Below are positions 59,201-64,000 of a DNA stretch of 64,000 nt, piece after piece (positions within the stretch are counted from its first letter, which is position 1; every line of letters starts with the position of its first letter). Source of the stretch: Paragorgia papillata (Eukaryota; Cnidaria; Anthozoa; Scleralcyonacea; Coralliidae); assembly GCA_035771165.1 (NCBI GenBank), contig JAWNZC010000338.1, positions 806,001 through 870,000 of the forward strand, written 5' to 3'. The notes beneath the pieces are model-generated. The model saw only the letters and a list, made by a program, of their open reading frames with translations, did no database searches and had not been told where the DNA came from. The position numbers were made by a program, and so were the translations under genes.

Positions 59201-62200
59201 TGATCTCTAAGTGTCGGTCTCAGCGTAGTCAATTGAGAAATGGTCAGAAAACTCTGCGAACTTCAAAGCGCCATAATGAGCTGTAATTTAATGTTGAGAT
59301 GGTTATCATCATGCACAAATCTTTTGTTTTTCGTTTATTAATATTTTAATGACACGGTTGAAACTCAAACACTGCTATAGACCTCATTCATAAATGGCCG
59401 ACGATATAAAATCCTTTTATGTGCATATAAATTAGCCCCTCTGACCTCGTTTTAGAGTAAAGATTCTTTTGAATTTCGCACATGAAAACGAGTTCAGAGG
59501 GGCTAATTTATATGCACATAAAAGAATATTAATTCCACGGCCATTTATGAATATGGTTATTAGATGGCTGCTTCGTTACACCAAAAAATACATTGTCTTC
59601 GCCGTGCCCAAGTTTGCATAAACGTGAACAAAAAGATAGAACAAAGACATTCATTTTATGAGTTTCCAGACCATCTCTCGATTGACTATGGCCTCAGAGA
59701 GATTTATCACAGTAAATACTCCATATTAAGAGGTCGAAAGAAAGTGTTCGTTTTAGAAAGTTGTCCGGTTTAGAGAGATACATGTCCGTTGTTAAGGAAG
59801 AGTTCACTGTAATGATACGTTAACACTTTGAAGCCTGAAGACGAGTCTTTAGTATGTTATTATGGCTAACGTCAGACGATTCAATCTCGTACCCAGAGCC
59901 TGACATCCTTTTGGTCAGCACCAAGGAACGGAGGATCTGGGGAACTCCGATGAAACTTGTCATCTGATTGGTTAGTTTAAAAACAGTAAAATTTCAAATA
60001 ATGTGCACGTTGCTAACTTGTTTAATCGATTTTTCGACGTTCTGTAACACATAATTATACACGACAGACCCAAAATACAAATAATTCAAAACAGCAAAAA
60101 TCCCGACAATTTACAAGTTAAAACTATTATTATTCTCGCTTCGTCCCCAAACAAACATCCATCGTCTGACTCGCCTCGTAATTCTTCGTAGTTTCGTCTC
60201 AGAACTTTAAAATTATATTAGAGAATACAAGGTCGATGTACTTTAGCCAAAATTCCTGACAGAAATTATAATTCTTTACCTGAGCGACTGAGCCGATCAC
60301 TGCCGAGTGCCGACGGCGACGCGGACATATAAAACACTCTCGTCAAATCATCCGGTTGACGATTTAGAGAAAAGCTAAGAAAGACCGTTTGTATCGCAAC
60401 GCTTTGTCAAGAGCTTTGTAAAACATACTGAGTAATTATTTATCGGTAAACATTTTCCCTGGTCTTCGAACAAGCTAAAGATCATCGATGACAGTAACAA
60501 ATTATAGGGAACTGGGAACCAGAGGACTGGGAAGAAAAACACATTTAAAAATTTTTTTTTCATCGGAGTTCAACAGCAGGGAATTTTGTCTGCGCATGCG
60601 TCGCGCGAGTTGTCGTGGGGAGTCTGGGGACTTCAAAAACATAAACAAAGATGGCGGTAAATTTTTCCCCCCCACAACCCTTATGGCTTTATTTCCCCCA
60701 GAAAAAGGTGTATTGTTTGTAAAACGGCGCCCTTGTGAAAGGACACTGGAAACAGTCAGAAGCAGCCTCCCACAACGTGAAGAAATAGAAAGATATTTTA
60801 GTGAATCGTACGATATTAAATTGGGTGACAACGACTTGAGTACGTTGTGGTCAACATGCCGTGGCTTCAAATGCACGCAGTTTAATTGAGCCCCATTTCT
60901 ACAATTTTTAGAACAAAAAAGTGTCGTGAAAATTTAAGAAAATCAACTAAAGACTGACAATCGGTAAAAATATTTTGAGGCTATAGGGCAGATTTTGCAG
61001 AAATTGACAATATTTGCATCTCGTCGCCGCAATGAAATTAGTAGCGTAGGCATGTCAAACTTTATTGTAAGATCTGAGTGAGACAAAAAAACTGATTATA
61101 TATTTCTATGTACGAACGGAATTATACATAAATTTAGCATAACGTTGTGGCAGTTAAGAGGTCTTGCTCGACATAAGACAGAATCTGAGTACGTTTTAAA
61201 GACAGCACTAACTGGTAAACAAGTCGTCGGATGAAAGGAATAAATAATTTGCCCACTTTCCCCAATTTTCCCATTACGAAATAGCTCTCAGATATCAAAA
61301 GCAGTAATGGAAAAAAATGAAACCAGCATTTAAATTTTGGGGAAGGCAGAATTTGAGTTATAGTTGATCGAACATTCGCTATCAATTTGACTCCAATGCG
61401 GCTTCTTCGTACCATCACTTCATCTTCGATATTTATACACCTTTCTGGCTAAATGTCTTCTTTCACCTATCAGAAGAACGTCAGTGTCTCCACTAATTGG
61501 ACAACATAGTTTAAAACTCTGGTTGACCAACAGATTGTTAGTAAATCTTGAAGATATCTTGGTCGTCATCCCTTTTCCACATTTTCAAAATTTCGCCACA
61601 GACGATACAAAACACGATATTTATAGCCCGCGATATTTTTTAACAGCGCAGACAAAATTCCCTGCTGTTTCGGAGTTCCCAATAGCAAGCAGCAGGGAAT
61701 TTTGTCTGCGCTGTTAAAAAATATCGCGGGCTCGTCGTGTTTTGTTATCGTCTGTGGCGAAATTTTGAAAATGTGGAGAAGGAATGACGACCAAGATTTA
61801 CTAATCAATCATTTAGCCAGGAAGGTGTATAAATATCGAAGATGAAGTGATGGAACGGAGAAGCCGCATTGGAGTCAAATTGATAGGGAATGTTCGATCG
61901 ACTATAAACTCAAAATCTGCCTTCTTCCCCAAAATTTAAATGCTGGTTTCATTTTATTCCATTACTGCTTTTGATATCTGAGAGCTATTTCGTAATGGGA
62001 AAATTGGGGAAAGTGGGTAAATTATGTATTTATTCCTTTCATCCGACGACTTGTTTACTAGTTAGTGCTGTCTTTAAAACGTACTCAGATTCTGTCTTAT
62101 GTCGAGCAAGACCTCTTAACTGCCACAATGTTGTGCTAAATTTATGTATAATTCCGTTCGTACATAGAAATATATAATCAGTTTTTTTTGTCTCACTCAG

Positions 62201-63383
62201 ATCTTACAATAAAGTTTGACATGCCTACGCTACTAATTCATTGCGGCGATGTCATGCAAATATTGTCAATTTCTGCAAAATTTGCCCTATTGCCACAAAA
62301 TATTTTTACCGATAATCAGTCTTTAGTTGATTTTCTTAAATTTTAACGACACTTTTTTGTTCTAAAAATTGTAGAAATGGGGCTTTGAGCTCAATTAAAC
62401 TGCGTGCATTTGAAGCCACGGCATGTTGACCACAACGTCCTCAGTCGTTGTCACCCAATTTAATATCGTACGATTCACTAAAATATCTTTTTATTTCTTC
62501 ACGTTGTGGGAGGCTTGCTTCTGACTGTTTCCAGTGTCCTTTCACAAGCCGTTTTACAAACTATACACCTTTTTCTGGGGGAAATAAGGGTTCTGGGGGA
62601 AAAAAAATTACCGCCATCTTTGTTTATGTTTTTGAAGACCCCAGACTCCCCACGACAACTCGCGCGACGCATGCGCAGACAAAATTCCCTGCTGTTCGGA
62701 GTTCCCCAGAACCTCCGTTCGTTGGTACTGCTCAAAAGGATCGCAAGTTCTGGGTACGAGATTGGGTCCAGGCCTCAAAGTGTTAACGCTTTGAAGCCTG
62801 AAGACGAGTCTTTAGTATTTTATTCTGGCTAATGCCAGACGATTTTATTCAGCATAGGGAGAGGTCCAGGCCTCAAAGTGTTAAATGTCATTTTACTGAA
62901 AAATGCAAAAATAAAATATCAGAAAGAATATTTATCAAAGTTATTGTTATTGTTGTCGTTGTTCTTATAACACATAAAGAACCACCATATATGAATATGC
63001 AATATTGGGATGGTGAAACGAAGTGAAATTCTTAATAAGAACTGAACTACATGTAAATTCCCAAAGATTTCATTTGGGACACCAATATGACCGCCATTTC
63101 ATTGTTTTGAGACATCAGAAGTATGAAATGACCAAAAATATGAACTGTTTTCTGTAGACCAAAACATTTAGCTTGGTTCAAAAGTTAAAATGCAGTTAAA
63201 ACTCGGTCACACTGTTATTTTTGAGCAGCACTGTACTACAGTTGAATCATTAAATAAATTGGGAACAACAGTAATTGGTGTTGATGGCACAGTACTTCCA
63301 GTCGTAAAATATATACTTAGACAAAAGCGTTAGTTTATAAAAATACGGTGTACCTTTCGTCTTCTGTTAATTTTCTTGTTCTC
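41100..63383 (-). CDS. IWS1: IWS1 transcription elongation factor, partial multi-exon gene
   Basis: Exons, 5' to 3': 63383-63354 (tentative), 58605-58451, 56921-56870, 50188-50111, 46329-46212, 43630-43522, 42097-42032, 41214-41100. All have GT and AG ends and the phases join without a break. The product carries the IWS1/Spn1 core: [112 protein letters not shown] and [18 protein letters not shown]. This is the TFIIS N-terminal-like fold, which in IWS1 binds SPT6 and works with RNA polymerase II during elongation, plus the conserved C-terminal stretch. The acidic N-terminus lies beyond the window. The last exon (about 40 residues in other animals) was not found below 41100. Introns are 0.8-6.7 kb and full of mobile elements. 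Confidence 0.93.
41260..41850 (+). repeat. GCAATATGGAATACGATAAG minisatellite in an IWS1 intron
   Basis: About 24 copies of a variable 18-24-bp unit built from GCAATATGGAAT, with spacers ATGCAAT, AAGCAAT or ACGATAAGCACT. Several frames on both strands stay open and give repetitive peptides. These are not genes. Confidence 0.95.
42032..42097 (-). CDS. IWS1: IWS1 66-bp exon
   Basis: Acceptor TTTTTCGTAG, donor GTGAGT. It encodes [21 protein letters not shown], the counterpart of the GGQTPRRDLEKVL stretch in human IWS1. A second AG three bases inside would remove one Ser. Confidence 0.88.
42225..43200 (-). mobile_element. 5S rRNA-derived SINE, copy 2, split by a hAT-like insertion
   Basis: The body (42225-42519) and the 5S-like head (43103-43200) together match 31075-31412 on the opposite strand. 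The 5S block is cut within GTTAGTAC, where the element 42520-43102 sits between GTACTAAC duplications. The SINE lies inside the IWS1 intron 42098-43521. Confidence 0.9.
42520..43102. mobile_element. Non-autonomous hAT-like element, 583 bp, inside the SINE
   Basis: Perfect 8-bp target duplications, GTACTAAC, lie at 42512-42519 and 43103-43110. Ends CACTGATCTCTATATAAC and GTTATATCAGTG are inverted, followed inward by GGATTGCTCAT on both sides. A 73-codon minus frame (43073-42852) is inside, with no recognisable domain; it ends at a GTATAT donor-like site and may be a captured fragment. Confidence 0.92.
43522..43630 (-). CDS. IWS1: IWS1 exon, EWSRPIFG
   Basis: Acceptor ATTGTAG, donor GTAAGA. 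After completing a Ser codon it encodes [20 protein letters not shown] and [15 protein letters not shown], ending with two bases of the next codon. This matches the end of the TFIIS-like fold and the REEREQRD region. Confidence 0.94.
43640..44599. other. IWS1 intron, no other gene seen
   Basis: Intronic AT-rich DNA. A 69-codon plus frame (44310-44519) has no recognisable domain. Confidence 0.4.
44600..44788. mobile_element. Hairpin MITE with paired pol III B-box-like sites
   Basis: A 189-bp near-perfect hairpin: TAACAGACGTTTGGTGGACG at one end and CGTCCACCGAACGTCTGTTA at the other. CAGACAGGGTTCGAACCTGC and GCAGGTTCGAACCCTGTCTG, inside the two arms, each contain the B-box core GGTTCGAACC. The element may derive from a tRNA-related sequence that was duplicated in inverted form. 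Confidence 0.85.
44978..45772. mobile_element. TIR element, GTTAAG..CGACTTC ends, with a nested foldback
   Basis: Left GTTAAGTTCGACTTCCGATG and CGAGTACCAATACTGAA; right TTCGGTATTGGTATTCGCAT and CTGAAGTCGGGCTTAAC. A second element, 45214-45577, lies inside. Confidence 0.8.
45214..45577. mobile_element. Foldback element, CCAGGGCCAAGATGG ends
   Basis: Arms CCAGGGCCAAGATGGCGAAT / AACAAAATGACGGGAACAAA and their complements at 45509-45577 pair for about 65 bp. The interior includes tandem AAAATGCGCAATATA at 45475-45505. Nested in 44978-45772. Confidence 0.85.
45775..46017 (-). pseudogene. Open coding-like fragment of unknown function
   Basis: An 80-codon frame starts [20 protein letters not shown] and continues [20 protein letters not shown]. 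Its composition is unlike the surrounding AT-rich repeats. It is cut at its 3' end by the TIR element 44978-45772, which suggests an older coding segment disrupted by insertion. No family is recognised. It lies inside the IWS1 intron 43631-46211, on the same strand as IWS1. Confidence 0.35.
46075..46131. repeat. Hairpin with TTAGG/CCCTAA-like loop
   Basis: CAATATGCACCAATTTCTGG and CCAGAAATTGGTGCATATTG are exact inverted copies around GTTAGGATTAACCCTAAC. A partial extra copy of GTGCATATTGG follows near 46162. The TTAACCCTAACCC core resembles telomeric sequence, but only one unit is present. Confidence 0.8.
46212..46329 (-). CDS. IWS1: IWS1 exon with [16 protein letters not shown] motif
   Basis: Acceptor TTTCTTTTAG, donor GTAAGT. 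It encodes [20 protein letters not shown] and [19 protein letters not shown], plus one base of the next codon. The SGIG(K/R)A(I/V)MYL(F/Y)RHPKE signature belongs to IWS1/Spn1. Confidence 0.95.
46380..47304. other. IWS1 intron, no other gene; GTACCCAGG hairpin
   Basis: At 47040-47108, CCTCGTACCCAGGGTCTTAT and CTTATCTCCGCTCC pair with GGAGCGGAGATAAG..-type sequence and CCTGGGTACGAGG. This is the clearest member of the dispersed hairpin family. No exon is seen elsewhere in the stretch. Confidence 0.6.
47305..47700 (+). mobile_element. CGTGTTTCTATAACT element, copy 2
   Basis: Three copies of the short palindrome CCGTGTTTC(T/C)ATA.A / TATGGAAACACGG lie at 47342-47373, about 47545-47575 and 47650-47682. 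A separate hairpin, GAAGTTTGG..CCAAACTTC, lies at 47577-47651. Related to 35110-35700. Confidence 0.75.
47781..47997. mobile_element. MITE, ACGACTTTCGAATCTCA ends, copy 2
   Basis: ATACACGACTTTCGAATCTC on the left and GAGATTCGAAAGTCGTGTAT on the right, an exact 20-bp pair. The interior matches 8264-8479. Confidence 0.9.
48370..48545. repeat. Dispersed CCAGACG / AAAGGGTTAA repeat with a GTACCCAGG hairpin inside
   Basis: AACCCTTTCACCGCCAGACC and GTGGTGAAAGGGTTAAAA form the ends. The middle has GACGATTTTACTCGAC (inverted), CTCTGGCTA, and the hairpin CCTCGTTCCCAGGGTC / GACCCTGGGTACGAGG. It is a composite of two repeat families seen elsewhere in the window. Confidence 0.7.
48574..49051 (-). mobile_element. 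TIR element carrying a RecQ-like helicase fragment, 478 bp
   Basis: Perfect 8-bp duplications, CTTTCATA, lie at 48566-48573 and 49052-49059. Ends CTAGGCTCGATTTCCGGCCG and CGGCTGGAAATCAAGCCTA are inverted. Both arms contain GGGGGAGGTAAGTA, a good splice-donor sequence pointing outward. The helicase-like frame 48880-48679 lies between the arms. It is inserted in the IWS1 intron 46330-50110. Confidence 0.85.
48679..48880 (-). pseudogene. N-terminal fragment of a RecQ-like DNA helicase, frameshifted
   Basis: From an ATG in good context the frame reads [19 protein letters not shown], then [17 protein letters not shown] run of six T at about 48754-48759 shifts the frame by one. On the other side it continues [18 protein letters not shown] and VFDILK, then stops. 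[22 protein letters not shown] is motif 0 plus the Walker A (motif I) of RecQ-family helicases. Only about 65 residues remain, so it cannot act as a helicase. Confidence 0.7.
49145..49342. mobile_element. Foldback MITE, TTCCCCAAAAGAGTTGG arms
   Basis: ATTCCCCAAAAGAGTTGGAAGA pairs with the right arm TCTTCAACTCTTTTGGGAAA. Inner arms TTGGGATGGTTTGGAGGGAC and GTCCCTCCAAACGATCCCAA pair too. Confidence 0.85.
49390..49709. mobile_element. Foldback element, AAGGTGAAGTAATACG ends
   Basis: Left AAGGTGAAGTAATACGGGCA; right complementary to AAGGTAAAGTAATGCGAGCA. Inner arms: GCGTTGTTGCACGTATTACC with ACCCACCTTAAACATTGTT, matched by their complements at about 49595-49645. GTTGCAA-type words recur throughout. 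Confidence 0.85.
49766..49862. repeat. Hairpin TTAAATTAGCC..CCTCGTT
   Basis: GGTTAAATTAGCCTTTC and GAAAGGCTAATTTAAC pair, enclosing AACCTCGTTCTCGTGTTA and ACACAAAAACGAGG. A related hairpin is at 59414-59524 (AAATTAGCCCCTCTGACCTC). Confidence 0.75.
50111..50188 (-). CDS. IWS1: IWS1 78-bp exon
   Basis: Acceptor TTCAATTAG, donor GTGCGA, phase 0 at both ends. The 26 codons give [20 protein letters not shown] and LKILTQ, the most conserved turn of the IWS1 core (EWLSPLPDRSLPALKIRE in human). Confidence 0.93.
50723..51360. mobile_element. TIR element, TTTTATACGGGGCAAAATA ends
   Basis: Left CTTTTATACGGGGCAAAATA; right TATTTTGCCCCGTATAAAAAG. Inside, at 51196-51235, is the block CTGACGAAGGGCCTTCACTC with GAAACGTTAG, a repeat tail common in invertebrate mobile elements. 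No protein is encoded. Confidence 0.75.
51361..53826. other. IWS1 intron, no other exon seen
   Basis: The region includes a fragment of the GAGCAAAGTGAAAAGGTGG family at 51490. AT-rich DNA from 52200 to 53800 shows no supported frame. ORFs of 60-70 codons lack any recognisable domain. Confidence 0.4.
54197..54550 (-). CDS. Short membrane-anchored open frame inside the nested transposon
   Basis: 117 codons. The N-terminal two-thirds is Pro/Ala/Glu/Val rich ([20 protein letters not shown]). A hydrophobic segment follows at about residues 80-102 ([20 protein letters not shown]), then a basic tail. The predicted form is a single-pass protein with no signal peptide. No family is recognised. The last 15 codons come from the TTAA-element arm, so the frame is a chimera and may be accidental. 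Confidence 0.3.
   Translation of the reverse strand: MVLQLSFTVKPTASPVRPQAIDVDILHEFAQPEAEIPAPNVVAVAELPQPNRQVIAEVGIPQDQGNAAVHPDPPQPQVVYYVAVTMFVVLFCCFWFLFYSTPKIKFVLFERTLKMIE
54684..54842. mobile_element. TTAA MITE, GCCTGGTTTCC ends, copy 2 (right end truncated)
   Basis: TTAA at 54680-54683 precedes GCCTGGTTTCCATATAGCCG. The right arm stops at CGGCTATATG, missing about 11 terminal bases and the second TTAA. Otherwise it matches 10121-10271, with GGCAATGGTCCAATC. Confidence 0.9.
55587..56869. other. IWS1 intron, no other exon
   Basis: A GC-rich block with the hairpin CGGGCGTAGGGCCGAAGGCCCGG lies at 55865-55890. TTTTCTTGTAA(A/C)CTAACAA is repeated three times at 56580-56630. Otherwise unassigned. 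Confidence 0.4.
56870..56921 (-). CDS. IWS1: IWS1 52-bp exon
   Basis: Acceptor TTTTTTTAG, donor GTAACT. It encodes [17 protein letters not shown], aligning with QDLKETFIDSGVMSAIK of the human protein as I recall it. The phase (one base, then 17 codons) joins its neighbours exactly. Confidence 0.88.
56944..57084 (-). repeat. Dispersed repeat, copy C of the 1-165 family
   Basis: The complement starts AAATCCGTTGTAGAACGTGA, then TTGGCTCTTTTCAGTTTTTA. It lies just downstream of the IWS1 acceptor side of exon 56921, in the intron. Confidence 0.75.
57405..57592 (-). mobile_element. Foldback element, TTTGTATAGGTAATAGC family, copy 2
   Basis: The complement reads TTTGTATAGGTAATAGCATG to AATAATATACATG. 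Arms contain CACGAGTGAATTTTTCAAAG and complement. Copy 1 is at 4985-5190. Confidence 0.8.
57591..57639 (+). repeat. (GTTT)n microsatellite
   Basis: Twelve or so uninterrupted TTTG units directly after the foldback end. Confidence 0.97.
58085..58330. repeat. Dispersed repeat with GACAGACAGACAGAC tail
   Basis: TTTTTGAGATATCCTGGCGA followed by ACAGACAGACAGACAAACAA and CCTGGCGGAGG. The same family is present, diverged, at about 6310-6600. Widespread in marine invertebrate genomes as I recall it; not a gene. Confidence 0.6.
58451..58605 (-). CDS. IWS1: IWS1 exon, start of core domain
   Basis: It follows the acceptor TTTCCTTAG and encodes [20 protein letters not shown] through [10 protein letters not shown], ending in phase 2 before GTTAGC. 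An alternative donor GTTAAA six bases earlier would shorten the product by two residues. The chosen one gives the spacing seen in human IWS1 (HLKKQDL versus HMLKIDL). Confidence 0.92.
58917..58952. repeat. CGTACCCAGGGT hairpin
   Basis: CTTCGTACCCAGGGTAAAAG and ACCCTGGGTACAAG pair around AAAGA. It is a member of the family at 29072, 47040 and 48402. Confidence 0.8.
59414..59524. mobile_element. Hairpin MITE, TTTTATGTGCATATAAATTAG arms
   Basis: CTTTTATGTGCATATAAATT and CTAATTTATATGCACATAAAAG pair, enclosing GCCCCTCTGACCTCGTTTT and its complement. Its ends differ from the hairpin at 49766-49862, but the CTCGTT core is shared. Confidence 0.85.
59525..60563. other. IWS1 intron, dispersed repeats
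   Basis: GTTAACACTTTGAAGCCTGA (59818) starts a copy of the GCCTGAAGACGAGTCTTTAG / GCTAACG.CAGACGATT repeat. The next copy is at 62779 in the same orientation. ACGGAGGATCTGGGGAACTCCG at 59937-59960 is the inverse of the sequence flanking the palindrome on the right. Confidence 0.5.
60572..62696. mobile_element. Composite palindromic transposon: two inverted copies of a 1.0-1.1 kb TIR element
   Basis: Direct 8-bp duplications, CGGAGTTC, lie at 60564-60571 and 62697-62704. The two arms, 60572-61669 and 61690-62696, are inverted copies with few differences, apart from a stretch of about 90 bp (near 61455-61545) present only on the left. Each arm is itself bounded by the inverted repeat CAGCAGGGAATTTTGTCTGC. 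The 20-bp spacer (61670-61689) includes CGGAGTTCCC, the same sequence that flanks the right end. Open frames of 90-130 codons occur on both strands in both arms, but no transposase motif is recognised. It lies in the IWS1 intron 58606-63353. Confidence 0.92.
62705..63189. other. Dispersed repeats, no gene
   Basis: GCCTGAAGACGAGTCTTTAG at 62793 and GCCAGACGATTTTATTCAGC at 62832 are the dispersed repeat. GAGGTCCAGGCCTCAAAGTG at 62862 repeats GGTCCAGGCCTCAAAGTG at 62765. ACACCAATATGACCGCCATT at 63080 recurs near 23240. Confidence 0.5.
63190..63333 (+). CDS. 47-codon coding-like frame, unknown
   Basis: ATG to TAG encoding [20 protein letters not shown] and [20 protein letters not shown], then YILRQKR. 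The composition looks protein-like, unlike the surrounding DNA. It ends 20 bp before the tentative IWS1 micro-exon, on the opposite strand. It may be a transposon fragment or chance. No family is recognised. Confidence 0.25.
   Translation: MQLKLGHTVIFEQHCTTVESLNKLGTTVIGVDGTVLPVVKYILRQKR
63354..63383 (-). CDS. IWS1: IWS1 micro-exon (tentative)
   Basis: Thirty bases between CTGTTTAG and GTACAC encode [10 protein letters not shown] in phase 0. Other IWS1 proteins have a similar Lys/Arg/Glu/Asn-rich stretch just before the segment that begins exon 58605. The phase fits, but ten residues of low complexity are weak evidence. Confidence 0.45.
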
Positions 63384-64000
63384 CTAAACAGTCAATAATG
63401 ATAAAAAAAATATGGTCAATTCCAATACAGGTGCCCCAATGTCCATGTAAATGCTCTAACCATGCAGTGATTCCCAACCAGGGTTCATATGCACCCCTAA
63501 CCCAGTGCTTCCCAACCCTCTCCCTTTCCAGTGGCTATGGCTCAACCCGGGTCCATATGCACCCAGTGTGGAATTCGTCTTGTGGCGAATTCAGGACAGA
63601 GAATTTGAGAAGTGGCTCAAGAATGGGGTAATCTGCTCTAAGGGGGGGGGGGGGGGGGGGGGATTTCGTATTGAGCATTGAAAAAACCTGCAAATAGCAT
63701 GCACGCGGAAGCACAGTGGAATTATTAAATAGTGAGACTTCAGTGGCGGGGTGGAGGTGACAGGATTGCTTCTTATTACTTTTTAAAAACTATTAGTTTT
63801 TGCCAAGGGCCTCTCTATATTGATCGCATGTGTGTATTATGCAAACTGGCTTTCCGCCGAATCTTGGCGGTGAAATAAAAATGAATGAACTATATATGAT
63901 TTAGATGGCACGTTTTTCTACGACTGTTGGGGGACGGGAGGTAGGTGGTGGAGTTTTCACACAGATGGGGCTCTTAGAAGCACTTCTCTAACCCTAAATC
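63384..64000. other. Window end, no further exon recognised
   Basis: A run of 21 G at 63642-63662 and tandem GGGTTCATATGCACCC / GGGTCCATATGCACCC blocks at 63481-63560. Upstream IWS1 exons are expected beyond 64000. Confidence 0.5.

Noticed and set aside
60488..60889. 133-codon plus frame in the left palindrome arm as a host gene
   Set aside because: It starts outside and runs into the element. The right arm holds the mirror sequence with frame changes, so it is at best transposon-derived.

Overview
The window looks like a gene-poor, repeat-choked piece of an animal nuclear genome. It is AT-rich, with spliced genes, CR1/L2-like LINE fragments, a 5S rRNA-derived SINE and dozens of short foldback DNA transposons. 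The two host genes recognised are metazoan: a HAND-family bHLH transcription factor and the transcription elongation factor IWS1. The recurrent hairpin beginning CCTCGTACCCAGGGTC, the 2A-OTU transposon remnant and the RecQ-like fragment would fit a cnidarian, most likely an anthozoan. That last step is inference, and nothing here fixes the species.

Layout. 1-8 kb: a 2.4 kb minisatellite (29-bp unit built on the palindrome TTCCATGGAA) whose orientation flips three times, then a tandem duplication at 4.3-6.2 kb. 8-13 kb: a truncated LINE on the minus strand with two younger foldback elements inside it, a tRNA-like SINE and a hexamer microsatellite. 14.6-18.1 kb: the complete two-exon HAND gene (minus strand, exons 18120-17761 and 17242-17159), with a duplicated non-coding block downstream. 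20.5-32 kb: a GA microsatellite, several TTAA-flanked elements, an intact-looking non-autonomous hAT element, a second LINE fragment, a pogo/Tigger-like element, a decayed transposon with a 2A-like peptide next to an OTU-protease remnant, and a 5S SINE. 32-40.5 kb: foldback elements and unassigned AT-rich DNA.

40.5-64 kb is mostly IWS1 on the minus strand. Seven exons (58605-58451, 56921-56870, 50188-50111, 46329-46212, 43630-43522, 42097-42032, 41214-41100) join in phase and encode the conserved TFIIS N-terminal-like core and much of the C-terminal region. An eighth upstream micro-exon (63383-63354) is likely. The extreme N-terminus lies beyond the window and the last exon was not found. The seven exons hold 693 bp of coding sequence spread over about 17.5 kb (about 22 kb with the micro-exon), because the introns are packed with nested elements.

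The most notable structures are: a 2.1 kb near-palindrome made of two inverted copies of one element inside a single 8-bp target duplication; a three-level nest at 53.8-55.6 kb; an 8-bp-TSD element carrying the start of a RecQ-like helicase reading frame; a hAT element inserted into a 5S SINE; and a set of TTAA-flanked elements sharing AGTGC ends but different interiors.
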